From positions 1 to 13,334 of the forward strand of contig DIUC01000031.1 in NCBI GenBank assembly GCA_002435785.1: 13,334 nucleotides of DNA, read 5' to 3'. This DNA comes from Saprospiraceae bacterium UBA6168. GTDB lineage: Bacteria; Bacteroidota; Bacteroidia; Chitinophagales; Saprospiraceae. A program made the translations under genes and the position numbers. A model generated the notes under the pieces. It made no database searches, was not told the origin of the DNA, and saw only the letters and a list, made by a program, of their open reading frames with translations. Positions 1 through 7,721 of the stretch are shown here, piece by piece. Positions within the stretch are counted from its first letter, which is position 1. The number at the start of each line of letters is the position of its first letter.

Positions 1-46
1 TAATTGGCTAAAGTCGAGATTAGGTATTGGGCAGGAAGCCCCAACC

Positions 47-90
47 AATCCCCAATACCCAATTCCCAATTCCCAATATCCCAATACCCC
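47..90. repeat. CCCAAT/AATTCCC simple-repeat tract before dnaE
   Basis: The 44 bases before the dnaE start codon are made almost entirely of degenerate 6-8 base units of the CCCAAT, CCCAATA and AATTCCC kind. The tract ends with four C directly against the ATG, so there is no Shine-Dalgarno site. Read in the dnaE frame it is open and would give an N-terminal peptide rich in Pro, Asn, Ser and Gln that the polymerase family does not have. I therefore treat it as an intergenic repeat, not as coding sequence. Any upstream gene partner lies outside the window. Confidence 0.8.
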
Positions 91-3060
91 ATGTTTCTCA
101 ATTGCCACTCCTACTTTTCCCTGCGTTACGGCACCTTATCGCCCGAAGCACTGGTGGGCCATGCCAAAAAAATGGGCGTGACAGTCTTGGCGCTGACCGA
201 TATCAACAACACCAGCGGTTGTTTCAACTTCGTGCGTCAATGCAAAAAGGAGGGCGTCAAACCCATTCTTGGCATTGAGTTCCGCAAGGAGAACCGGCTG
301 CTGTACGTCGGCATCGCCCGCAACCTCGAAGGCTTCCGGCAACTGAACGAACTGCTGACCGATTGCTCGCTCCACGGCCAGCCCTTGCCGGACATCCCGC
401 CGCACATGCCGGACACTTTTATCATTTATGAAATGGGCAAAGCGCCGAAGCCGGTCGCCGATTTCATAGACAATGAGTTCTTGGGCATCCGACCGCACCA
501 AGTAGCCCAACTGTACTCCAGCGAAGCCCGGCGACACCCGAAAAAGCTGGTGGTCCTTTCGCCCGTCACCTTTTTGGATGACACGGGGCTGGGTGTCCAC
601 AAGCTGCTGCGGGCCACCGCCCTGAACAAATTGGGGACGCAACTGACGCCGGAAGACCTGGCCCACCAAAGCGAGAAGCTGTTCCCGCCGGACTGCTTCC
701 CAACCTACTACCATATCTTCCCTGCCATCCTCGAAAACACCGAACGCCTCCTCGCCCAAATCGGGGAGATTGACTTCCCGGTGGGCGCCACCAACAACCG
801 GCAGGCCTTCACCCACGACCAAGAAGGGGATTTTCAACTGCTGAAAAAAATTGCCCTCGACGGCTTCACACAACGCTACGGCGGCTGCCCAAAGTCAAGG
901 GAGCGGTTGGACAAGGAGTTGAAGGTCATCAAACAGCACGGCTTCACGCAATACTTCCTCATCACCTGGGACTTCATCCGCTATGCCCAGTCCCTGCGGT
1001 TTTACCATGTGGGCAGGGGGAGCGGCGCCAACAGTTTGGTGGCTTATTGCATGGGCATCACCGCCATTGACCCCATCGAACTGGACCTCTATTTCGAGCG
1101 GTTCATCAACGAGCACCGAACCAGCCCGCCGGACTTCGACATTGACTTCGATTCCGCTGAAAGGGATTTCGTGATTGATTACGTGCTGAAAAGATATGGC
1201 ACAAAGCATTGCGCCCTGGTGGCGACCTACGACACGTTTCAACACCGTTCCATCGTGGAGGAGTTGGGCAAGGTGTTCGGCTTGAACGACGACGAGCGGA
1301 ACTACATCAAAGACCATCCGCACGACATCGAAAACCACCATCCGAGCGCCAAATACATCCGCACCTGGGGCAAACATATCCTGGACTTCCCGGCTGACCT
1401 GTCCATCCATCCCGGCGGGGTGATTATCTCCGAACAGCCGCTCACCTGTTTCACCAACCTGAAAATGATGCCCAAGGGCTTCCCCATCGTGTCCTTCGAT
1501 ATGCACGTCATGGAGGATTGGGGGTTCCACAAATACGACATCCTCGGCAACCGGGGCATAGGGCATATCCGGGAGGCCCTCTCGCTGATACGGGAAAAGC
1601 GCGGCTCGTTCGTGGACATCCACAACATGCTGGTCATCAAGCAGGACAAGCGGGTGAAGGAGCTGATGGAAAAAGGGGATTGCGTCGGTGCGTTCTACGT
1701 GGAATCGCCCGCCATGCGGGGGCTGCTGAAAAAGCTGCGCTGCACCGCCTATATTGACTTGGTGTCCGCCTCGTCCGTCATCCGGCCCGGCGTGGCGCAG
1801 AGCGGCATGATGAAGGAATACATCAAGCGCTTCCACGACCCCAAGTCCTTCCAATACCTGCACCCGGTTTTCGAGGAACACATGAAAGACACCTTCGGGG
1901 TGATGGTATTCCAGGAGGACGTGCTGAAAATCCTGCACCACTTCGCCGGGCTGGACTTGGGCGAATCGGACGTGATACGCCGCCTGATGAGCGGCAAAAA
2001 AGCCAAGGGCGACACGCTGGAAAAGCTGAAACAGAAATACACCGACAACTGTCGGGCAAAGGGCTATCCCGACACCCTCACAAAAGAAGTATGGCGGCAA
2101 ATAGAATCGTTTTGCGGCTACTCCTTTTGCAAGGCGCACAGTGCCAGCTATGCCGTCGAATCGCTGCAATCACTATACCTAAAAGCCTATTTCCCACGGG
2201 AGTTCTTCACGGGCGTCATCAACAACGAGGGCGGTTTTTTCAAGGGAAAAAGGCGCTCCGTTTATTTTTATGAGGCGAAAAAAGCGGGGGCCAACCTGCA
2301 TCCTCCCTGCGTCAACAAGAGCGAGGAACTGAGCACACTGCACGGCTCCGACATATACGTGGGCTTCCACTTCGTAAAAGGGCTGGAACAAAAAGCGGTG
2401 CAAGCCATCCTCAAAGAACGCAAGCGGGGAGGGGCGTTCACGCACCTGGAGGACTTCCTGAACCGGGTGAGCATCACCAACAACCAACTGGAACTGCTGG
2501 TGAAAATCGGGGCGTTCCGGTTCATGGGCCTGACCAAGTGCGAGACCTATTGGGAGAAAGACCGGGTGTTCAACCAAAAAAAAGGCTGCGGTTCGGCGGT
2601 GGCGCTCTTGTTCGACAACGGCACCCACCACGAGCAGCTTCCCGACCTGCCCGACGGGGCGCACGACCAGGCCTTCGACGAATGGGAACTGCTGGGCTTC
2701 CCCCTGTGCTCGCCGTTTGACCTGCTCCAAAACCGCAACCAATACCTCGCCCTCTCGCTGGCCTGCGACCTCCCCCATTTGGTGGGCAGGATGGTCACCA
2801 TCCTCGGGCTGTACATCATCCGCAAGGACGTGCCGATAGAGAACAAAGGGCAACACCAGACCATGCACTACGGCTGTTGGTACGACGAGGAACACCAGTT
2901 TTTCGACACGACGCACTATCCGGTTTCCATCCAAAAACACCCGTTCAGGGGAGCGGGCATTTACAAAATATCCGGTGTGGTGAAAGCGGAGTTCGGCGTG
3001 TGCTCCATCGTGGTGGCCGAAATGGAGAAGCTGCCATACGTGCGGGATGAGCGGTATTGA
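91..3060 (+). CDS. dnaE2: Short DNA polymerase III alpha subunit, DnaE2/ImuC type
   Basis: C-family DNA polymerase of 989 residues, clearly shorter than replicative DnaE (about 1160 in E. coli). The PHP domain starts at residue 1 (H6-S7), but the usual TDH is T36-D37-I38-N39, so the PHP metal site looks incomplete. The palm carries GRGSGANS and the aspartate cluster P347-D348-F-D350-I-D352; the third catalytic Asp is D483 in KYDILG. Other family motifs are SIHPGG, VFQEDVL, RRLMSGKK and GYSFCKAHSASYA (about 672-690). A helix-hairpin-helix region (about 780-820) and an OB fold (about 896-986) follow, and the protein ends there with no tau-binding domain. The ATG at 91 is chosen because family similarity starts with MFLNCHSYFS; an upstream TTG at 4 would only add translated repeat. 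This short form is usually the translesion polymerase of an ImuA-ImuB-DnaE2 damage-response cassette; its partners would lie upstream, outside the window. The polymerase call is very sure, the DnaE2 assignment moderately so. Confidence 0.95.
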   Translation: MFLNCHSYFSLRYGTLSPEALVGHAKKMGVTVLALTDINNTSGCFNFVRQCKKEGVKPILGIEFRKENRLLYVGIARNLEGFRQLNELLTDCSLHGQPLPDIPPHMPDTFIIYEMGKAPKPVADFIDNEFLGIRPHQVAQLYSSEARRHPKKLVVLSPVTFLDDTGLGVHKLLRATALNKLGTQLTPEDLAHQSEKLFPPDCFPTYYHIFPAILENTERLLAQIGEIDFPVGATNNRQAFTHDQEGDFQLLKKIALDGFTQRYGGCPKSRERLDKELKVIKQHGFTQYFLITWDFIRYAQSLRFYHVGRGSGANSLVAYCMGITAIDPIELDLYFERFINEHRTSPPDFDIDFDSAERDFVIDYVLKRYGTKHCALVATYDTFQHRSIVEELGKVFGLNDDERNYIKDHPHDIENHHPSAKYIRTWGKHILDFPADLSIHPGGVIISEQPLTCFTNLKMMPKGFPIVSFDMHVMEDWGFHKYDILGNRGIGHIREALSLIREKRGSFVDIHNMLVIKQDKRVKELMEKGDCVGAFYVESPAMRGLLKKLRCTAYIDLVSASSVIRPGVAQSGMMKEYIKRFHDPKSFQYLHPVFEEHMKDTFGVMVFQEDVLKILHHFAGLDLGESDVIRRLMSGKKAKGDTLEKLKQKYTDNCRAKGYPDTLTKEVWRQIESFCGYSFCKAHSASYAVESLQSLYLKAYFPREFFTGVINNEGGFFKGKRRSVYFYEAKKAGANLHPPCVNKSEELSTLHGSDIYVGFHFVKGLEQKAVQAILKERKRGGAFTHLEDFLNRVSITNNQLELLVKIGAFRFMGLTKCETYWEKDRVFNQKKGCGSAVALLFDNGTHHEQLPDLPDGAHDQAFDEWELLGFPLCSPFDLLQNRNQYLALSLACDLPHLVGRMVTILGLYIIRKDVPIENKGQHQTMHYGCWYDEEHQFFDTTHYPVSIQKHPFRGAGIYKISGVVKAEFGVCSIVVAEMEKLPYVRDERY

Positions 3061-3349
3061 TGGGCGGTCGTTAAAGCCTCCAAAAAAGCATTTCACCATT
3101 TGCTTATTGTGAGAAATACTAACTTTGTCAGGTGAAAAATGGGAGTGCAGTTGCGCCAATCGCTCTGAATTAGGGGGAATAGGCGAAACTGGGTTGCGGT
3201 AAGAAAGGAGTTAGTGGCAATGCCATGACGACAGTGCAACAATCTAACATTACAGCTTGACATCAAACTTTTATGTAAAACTTGAAGAACAAACAAGACA
3301 GATTTAGACCTTAAAAACATTAACTTAGCAACACATATTTAGGACGATA
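3061..3349. other. Junction between host-type DNA and the AT-rich R-M module
   Basis: This 289-base gap shifts from mixed composition to AT-rich from about 3240 onward. I see no convincing gene, tRNA or strong terminator. A small perfect dyad (TGGCA-A-TGCCA, 3215-3225) lies within a looser dyad formed by GTTGC (3193-3197) with GCAAC (3236-3240) and GTTAG (3210-3214) with CTAAC (3244-3248). The endonuclease promoter must lie here, but I find no clear match to the Bacteroidota TTG / TAnnTTTG pattern. An AGGA at 3341-3344, five bases before the ATG, is a plausible ribosome binding site. Confidence 0.5.
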
Positions 3350-4027
3350 ATGAAGCAAAAATTAACGATAGAAAACTTAATAAAAGAAGCCCAAATCTTC
3401 TGTGCTGAACAATCTAAATTTCAGCACAGAGAGTTGTTTGGAGTAACTGACGGCAAAGCCGTTGGGACACTTATTGAACAGAAATTTCAAAAACAATTAA
3501 ACGACAAATACGAAGTTAAAATTGGTTCTTCTGCAAGCGGTGTTGACCTTCCTTCTGACGACATTCTTACCGACATCAAAGTAACTTCAATAAAACAACC
3601 GCAATCTTCTTGCCTTTTCAAAGATGCAAAGCAAAAGGTTTTTGGACTTGGTTACAATTTGCTTGTTTTCGTTTACGACAAATCTGACGACCCTGAAAGC
3701 AAATCAGCAACATTGAATTTTGTAAGCTGTTCATTTGTCGCAAAAGAGAGAACGGCTGATTACACAACCACTTTCCGTTTAAGGGAAATGGTTAAAGATA
3801 AGGCCAATGAAGCCGACATCATTGCTTATCTACAAGACAAAAACATTCCGGCAGACGAAATAACATTATCAAAATTAGCGGAGCAAATCTTAAAAACTCC
3901 TCCTGAACAAGGCTATTTGACAATTTCAAATGCTTTGCAATGGAGATTACAGTATCAACGGATTGTAGCTCTGACCGATGATATTCCAGGGATTTCCAAA
4001 ATAGTTAGCTATAACAAACCTAAATGA
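3350..4027 (+). CDS. Putative type II restriction endonuclease (PD-(D/E)XK)
   Basis: Protein of 225 residues, a usual size for an orthodox homodimeric type II enzyme, with no signal peptide or membrane segment. A PD-(D/E)XK-like core can be read: E43 in the helix GTLIEQKF, then D66 in SGVDLP, then D75-I-K77 in LTDIKVTS. The spacing D66-x8-D75-x-K77 fits a metal-dependent nuclease. The stop codon overlaps the methyltransferase start in an ATGA, so the two genes are translationally coupled, and an endonuclease beside a DNA methyltransferase is the classical R-M arrangement. Codons are AT-rich, unlike the dnaE and ATPase genes on either side, which points to horizontal transfer. There is a moderate ribosome binding site (AGGA, spacing 5). 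I do not recognise the named family or the recognition sequence. The function is inferred from motif plus context. Confidence 0.78.
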   Translation: MKQKLTIENLIKEAQIFCAEQSKFQHRELFGVTDGKAVGTLIEQKFQKQLNDKYEVKIGSSASGVDLPSDDILTDIKVTSIKQPQSSCLFKDAKQKVFGLGYNLLVFVYDKSDDPESKSATLNFVSCSFVAKERTADYTTTFRLREMVKDKANEADIIAYLQDKNIPADEITLSKLAEQILKTPPEQGYLTISNALQWRLQYQRIVALTDDIPGISKIVSYNKPK

Positions 4028-5796
4028 TGAAAGTATTTGAAGCAAATGTAACTAATCAAGTTTCAGATTTCTTAAAAGACAGTTTGAGATTAGCAACCTC
4101 TATTAATGAGGCAAATCAAAAAATGTATGATGCCTTCGGCATCATACATTTTTTTGAGAATGACGAAGAATTGGAAACGCTCAAAGAAGTGATTTCGATT
4201 ACCAACAATATTGTTGAAGAACCCGACAGAGCTGAATATGGCGACTTTCAAACCAATTCATATTTAGCCAATAAAGTCACATTACACTTGGCTTCAAAAA
4301 ACATTTCGCCCGAGGTTGTGATTGAGCCGACTTGTGGAAAAGGGAATTTTATTATTGCTTCTTTACGCAACTTCAAAAACATTAAAAATATCTTCGGAGT
4401 TGAAATTTACAAACCTTATGTTTGGGAAACTAAATTCAGCATTGTAGATTTTTTGCTTGCTAATCCAAACTCCAAAAAGCCAGAAATTTCAATAGTTCAT
4501 TGCAACGTTTTTGATTTCGATTTCAAAGCAATAGCCAAAAAACATTCAATGAATGATATTTTAGTAATTGGAAACCCGCCTTGGGTAACCAATTCAAAAT
4601 TAGGTAGTTTAAATTCAACAAATCTTCCTAAAAAAACGAATTTCAAAAATCATAGCGGTTTAGATGCTATGACAGGAAAAGGCAATTTTGACATTGCTGA
4701 ATTTATTACGCTGACTATGATTGAAACCTTTCAAAATATGAAAGGAAATTTGTTGTTACTGGTAAAAAACTCAGTTATCAAAAACATTGTCTTTGACCAA
4801 AATAAAAATCGTTACAAAATTTCAACTATTGAAAAACATTGTATTGACAGCAAAAAAGAGTTTAATGTTTCCGTAGAAGCTGCTTTGTTCTATTGCAAGT
4901 TAAACTCACTCCCTAAATTTGATTGCAAAGAATTTGATTTTTACAACAATCAAACCTCTCAACTTAAATTCGGTTGGCTAAACGATAAATTTGTTTCAAA
5001 TATTGACACTTACATTCACACGAAGGAGATTGACGGAGAATGTCCATTTGTATGGAGACAAGGTTTAAAGCACGACTGTTCAACAGTAATGGAATTAGAC
5101 AAAGTGAACGGACATTATGTAAATGGGCTGAACGAAGAAGTAAAATTGGAAGACGGTTTAGTTTACGGCATTCTCAAAAGTTCAGACCTTAAAAACACAG
5201 TAATTAATCAGACACGAAAGTTTACGATTGTTACGCAAAAAAAAGTTGGACAAGAAACTAAATACATTAAAACCGAGTATCCTAAAACCTATCAATACCT
5301 GACACAGCATCAAGCAAATTTTGATGCAAGAAAATCAAGTATCTACAACAACAAACCTTTGTTTTCAATATTTGGTATTGGCGACTATTCCTTCAAACCT
5401 TTCAAAGTTGCCATCTCAGGACTTTACAAGACATTTCATTTTACGCTTATTCTGCCACAGGACAATAAACCTGTAATGCTTGACGACACTTGTTATTTAA
5501 TAGGTTTTGACAAAATTGAATTTGCCGTTTACGCTTTAATTCTTTTAAACGCTGACATGACAGTTCAGTTTTTACAATCAGTAACTTTTCCAGACGCTAA
5601 AAGGACTTTTACAAAGGACGTTCTAATGAGAATTGACCTTTTAGAATTAACAAAACAAATTAACAAGGCAGACCTGCAAACAAAACTTGAAACGGTAAAC
5701 GCAAAGTATAAATTCAATTTGACACTTGACTTGTGGGACAGCTTTATCAACGAAATGACACCTGTAAACAATGGACAACTGGCAATGTTTGCATAG
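4024..5796 (+). CDS. DNA adenine-N6 methyltransferase of a type II R-M system
   Basis: SAM-dependent DNA methyltransferase of 590 residues that would protect host DNA from the endonuclease encoded just upstream. The motif X region is GDFQTNSYLA (about 73-82). The SAM-binding motif I is E101-P-T-C-G-K-G-N-F109. The catalytic motif IV is N184-P-P-W187, followed by NFDIAEF (221-227). Motif I precedes motif IV by only about 80 residues, so no recognition domain lies between them. This is the gamma-class order, and the C-terminal part (about 330-590) would hold the target recognition domain. NPPW rather than NPPY is a known variant of N6-adenine enzymes. The start overlaps the endonuclease stop (ATGA); a second ATG follows at 4027. 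The gene is AT-rich like its partner. Codons 32-44 contain a perfect hairpin followed by seven T, listed separately. Methyltransferase identity is sure; the target sequence is unknown. Confidence 0.92.
   Translation: MMKVFEANVTNQVSDFLKDSLRLATSINEANQKMYDAFGIIHFFENDEELETLKEVISITNNIVEEPDRAEYGDFQTNSYLANKVTLHLASKNISPEVVIEPTCGKGNFIIASLRNFKNIKNIFGVEIYKPYVWETKFSIVDFLLANPNSKKPEISIVHCNVFDFDFKAIAKKHSMNDILVIGNPPWVTNSKLGSLNSTNLPKKTNFKNHSGLDAMTGKGNFDIAEFITLTMIETFQNMKGNLLLLVKNSVIKNIVFDQNKNRYKISTIEKHCIDSKKEFNVSVEAALFYCKLNSLPKFDCKEFDFYNNQTSQLKFGWLNDKFVSNIDTYIHTKEIDGECPFVWRQGLKHDCSTVMELDKVNGHYVNGLNEEVKLEDGLVYGILKSSDLKNTVINQTRKFTIVTQKKVGQETKYIKTEYPKTYQYLTQHQANFDARKSSIYNNKPLFSIFGIGDYSFKPFKVAISGLYKTFHFTLILPQDNKPVMLDDTCYLIGFDKIEFAVYALILLNADMTVQFLQSVTFPDAKRTFTKDVLMRIDLLELTKQINKADLQTKLETVNAKYKFNLTLDLWDSFINEMTPVNNGQLAMFA
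4118..4155 (+). terminator. Terminator-like perfect hairpin inside the methyltransferase gene
   Basis: A 17-bp perfect inverted repeat (4118-4134 with 4138-4154) flanks a TTC loop. Its core is ATGTATGATGCC pairing with GGCATCATACAT. The left arm starts with six A, and the right arm runs into seven T (4149-4155). This is the shape of an intrinsic, potentially bidirectional terminator, about 95 bases after the methyltransferase start and inside the reading frame. The structure is read directly from the sequence; whether it ends or slows transcription is inference. Confidence 0.6.
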
Positions 5797-6029
5797 ACCG
5801 AAAAGAAGCACTGGGCATAACAGCGGTTTGGCAAAAGTGGCGTTTCAGTTCTCCACGGAGACGTTTGTGGTTAGTCAAACATCAGTTCTCCGCATCAAAT
5901 TTAGTAGTAAAATCCCCCACCTTCGCCAAGCCCAAACCATTCCCGACAAAACTTCACAGTACAAACAAATCAGCGCCATTGGATAAGAAATATCGTAAAG
6001 ACATAGATAGTTTTATTCTGGGCAGCATG
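5797..6029. repeat. Imperfect inverted-repeat region after the R-M module
   Basis: No gene is evident between the methyltransferase stop and the ATPase terminator. The left part, 5818-5845, contains ACAGCGGTTTGGC then AAAAGTGGCG. The right part, 5911-5938, read on the other strand contains GGTTTGGGCTTGGCG then AAGGTGGGGG. Together they form a gapped, imperfect stem. Between them, CAGTTCTCC occurs twice as a direct repeat (5846-5854 and 5883-5891), and GTTTG (5863-5867) can pair with CAAAC (5876-5880). The layout resembles foldable recombination sites found after accessory cassettes in Bacteroidota, but the ends do not fit an integron attC consensus well. Confidence 0.4.
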
Positions 6030-6071
6030 AAAAAACAAACGGGCGAGTTCAACATGAACCACGCCCGTTTG
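6030..6071 (-). terminator. Intrinsic terminator of the AAA+ ATPase gene
   Basis: CAAACGGGCG (6036-6045) pairs perfectly with CGCCCGTTTG (6062-6071). An inner stem, GTTCA with TGAAC, folds inside the loop. Six A at 6030-6035 give a U6 run after the hairpin on the minus strand. It lies 46 bases past the stop codon of the minus-strand ATPase gene, in the right orientation. Confidence 0.9.
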
Positions 6072-6117
6072 CTTTGCTGTTTACCCCCTGTCGATGAAAC
6101 GGATTTGGGGCAGTGCA

Positions 6118-7593
6118 TTAAAAATTATCGTCCTCATCGTCGTCGTCCGCATTGAGCATATCGGCCAGCGAGTCGTTGAAAGTAAGGGTAGCCTCCACGA
6201 AGTTTTTGTTGATGACATTCATCTCGGCGAGGCCGTGCAGCACCAGCTCCATGAAGGTATAGGTTTGGTCCTTGGGCAGGTCTTGTGCCTCCACGAGGCG
6301 GCGCAACCCAGCCACCCGGTCAAGCTCGTTTTGGAAGTCCTTTTCGGAGGAGTCGTTGAGGACGTTCACGGCATTACCACCTGAAAACCAAGCTTTTACG
6401 ATGCCGTAGGGGTCGCTCTCCCGTCCCTTGCGCAGCTTGTCGGGGTCGGGGAAAAACTGGAGGAACACGTCCTTGATGGAGTCGCCGATGAGTTCGAGCG
6501 CCACGGCGTAGGGGCCTTCCTGCTCGCCCTCGTACACCAGTTCCACCTTCCCGGTGATGGCCGGAATCACACCCCAAAAGTCAATGATGCGGGCGGTGGC
6601 CGTTTTTTCGCCGTTAATCAACATACGCCGCTCGGCGGTGCTCACGAGGTTCTCGTAGCCGCTGATGCTGAGGCGGGCAGAGACGCCGCTTTTTTCGTCC
6701 ACCATCTCGCTCTCACGGGCGGTGAAGCTGATTTGCTCCAGCAAAACCTGCAAAGTAAGTGGCACTTTCACCGACTTGAGCTGCTCCGGTGCGAGCCGGG
6801 CCTCCTGCTGCGTGATGCGCTGCGCCACCTCAATGGTGCGCGGGTAATGCGTCAGTATCTGGCTTTCGATGCGGTCCTTCAGCGGGGTGATGATGCTGCC
6901 CCGGTTGGTGTAGTCCTCCGGGTTGGCGGTGAACACGAACTGGATTTCGAGCGGCAGGCGGAGCTTGAAGCCCCGGATTTGCATGTCGCCTTCTTGCAGG
7001 ATGTTGAACAGCGCCACCTGGATGCGGGCCTGCAAGTCAGGCAGCTCGTTGATGACGAAAATGCTGCGGTGCGACCGTGGAATGAGGCCAAAATGGATGA
7101 CCCGCTCGTCGGAATAGGGCAACTTGAGCGTGGCGGCCTTGATGGGGTCCACGTCACCCACGAGGTCGGCGATGCTCACGTCGGGGGTCGCCAATTTCTC
7201 CACATAGCGGTCGTTGCGGTGTACCCACTCGATGGGGGTATCGTCGCCCTTTTCGGCAATCAAATCAAAGGCAAAACGGGAGATGGGCGCCAGCGGGTCG
7301 TCGTTCAGCTCGCTGCCTGCCACGATGGGCATCCACTCGTCCAGCAGTTGGACGAGCATACGTGCGAGGCGGGTCTTGGCCTGGCCCCGCAGACCCAGCA
7401 GCACGATGTTGTGACGGCTGAGCACCGCCCGCTCGATGTCGGGCAGCACGGTATCCTCAAAGCCATAGATTCCCTCGAAAACGGTTTGCTTTTTCTTGAG
7501 TTTTTGAATGAGGTTTTGGCGAAGCTCATCCTTGACGGAGCGTGGTCGGTAACCGGCGGCCTTGAGTTCGCCCAGTGTTGTTGCTTTCTTCAT
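6118..7593 (-). CDS. ChlI/MoxR-type AAA+ ATPase
   Basis: Cytoplasmic AAA+ ATPase of 491 residues from the helix-2-insert clade that holds magnesium-chelatase subunit I, MoxR and RavA. Walker A is G67-L-R-G-Q-A-K73-T74. Walker B is FVINELPDL with E183 (179-187). The sensor-1 region is FTANPEDY (N224), and TPLKDRIESQI carries the likely arginine finger R241. The C-terminal part (about 300-450) is poorly conserved by eye, and the protein ends in a strongly acidic tail (about 481-489). Family members act as chaperone-like motors, usually with a VWA-domain partner. No VWA gene adjoins it on either side here, so the gene is monocistronic with its own terminator. Similar proteins in Bacteroidota are often labelled magnesium chelatase, but no chlorophyll or cobalamin genes are present and I would not assume chelatase activity. 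There is no clear ribosome binding site; the leader is AT-rich. The ATPase class is sure, the client unknown. Confidence 0.9.
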   Translation of the reverse strand: MKKATTLGELKAAGYRPRSVKDELRQNLIQKLKKKQTVFEGIYGFEDTVLPDIERAVLSRHNIVLLGLRGQAKTRLARMLVQLLDEWMPIVAGSELNDDPLAPISRFAFDLIAEKGDDTPIEWVHRNDRYVEKLATPDVSIADLVGDVDPIKAATLKLPYSDERVIHFGLIPRSHRSIFVINELPDLQARIQVALFNILQEGDMQIRGFKLRLPLEIQFVFTANPEDYTNRGSIITPLKDRIESQILTHYPRTIEVAQRITQQEARLAPEQLKSVKVPLTLQVLLEQISFTARESEMVDEKSGVSARLSISGYENLVSTAERRMLINGEKTATARIIDFWGVIPAITGKVELVYEGEQEGPYAVALELIGDSIKDVFLQFFPDPDKLRKGRESDPYGIVKAWFSGGNAVNVLNDSSEKDFQNELDRVAGLRRLVEAQDLPKDQTYTFMELVLHGLAEMNVINKNFVEATLTFNDSLADMLNADDDDEDDNF

Positions 7594-7674
7594 AAATTTA
7601 TTTTTTGGCTGCTTGGCAGTCCGTGTTGCGTTGGCAAAAGTGGGGACTTTGGGGGAAACACGAAGGATGGGGGA

Positions 7675-7706
7675 TTGTTTTGTTTGAAAATAAAACCCTA
7701 TTTTTG
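7675..7706 (+). promoter_or_regulatory. Candidate Bacteroidota promoter for the Uma2 gene
   Basis: TATTTTTG at 7699-7706 matches the Bacteroidota -7 element TAnnTTTG exactly. A TTG at 7675-7677 lies 21 bases upstream and could be the -33 element; a second TTG at 7680-7682 would give 16. It would leave a very short leader before the ATG at 7722. It lies in the 128-base divergent gap shared with the ATPase gene. Confidence 0.45.
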
Positions 7707-7721
7707 AGAAAATTTTTATTT

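Noticed and set aside
4..90. N-terminal extension of dnaE from TTG at 4
   Set aside because: It would translate the simple CCCAAT-type repeat, while family similarity begins exactly at the ATG at 91.
136..3159. Long open frames on the minus strand opposite dnaE (136-873, 895-2169, 2179-3159)
   Set aside because: They mirror the GC-rich codon pattern of dnaE, have low-complexity His/Val/Gln-rich translations with no family features, and the plus strand carries clear polymerase motifs throughout.
5811..5940. Canonical integron attC site
   Set aside because: The outer ends do not fit RYYYAAC/GTTRRRY and the right end lacks a matching core, so it is reported only as recombination-site-like.
5733..6155. 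140-residue plus-strand frame across the methyltransferase end and the ATPase terminator
   Set aside because: It overlaps the methyltransferase in another frame, crosses the inverted-repeat region and the terminator hairpin, and shows no recognisable domain.
6733..7707. 324-residue plus-strand frame opposite the AAA+ ATPase
   Set aside because: It is antisense to conserved Walker and sensor motifs and is a composition shadow.
7605..7721. Extended N-terminus of the Uma2 protein from TTG at 7605
   Set aside because: The extension is Trp-rich, unlike the family, and overlaps an exact TAnnTTTG promoter box.
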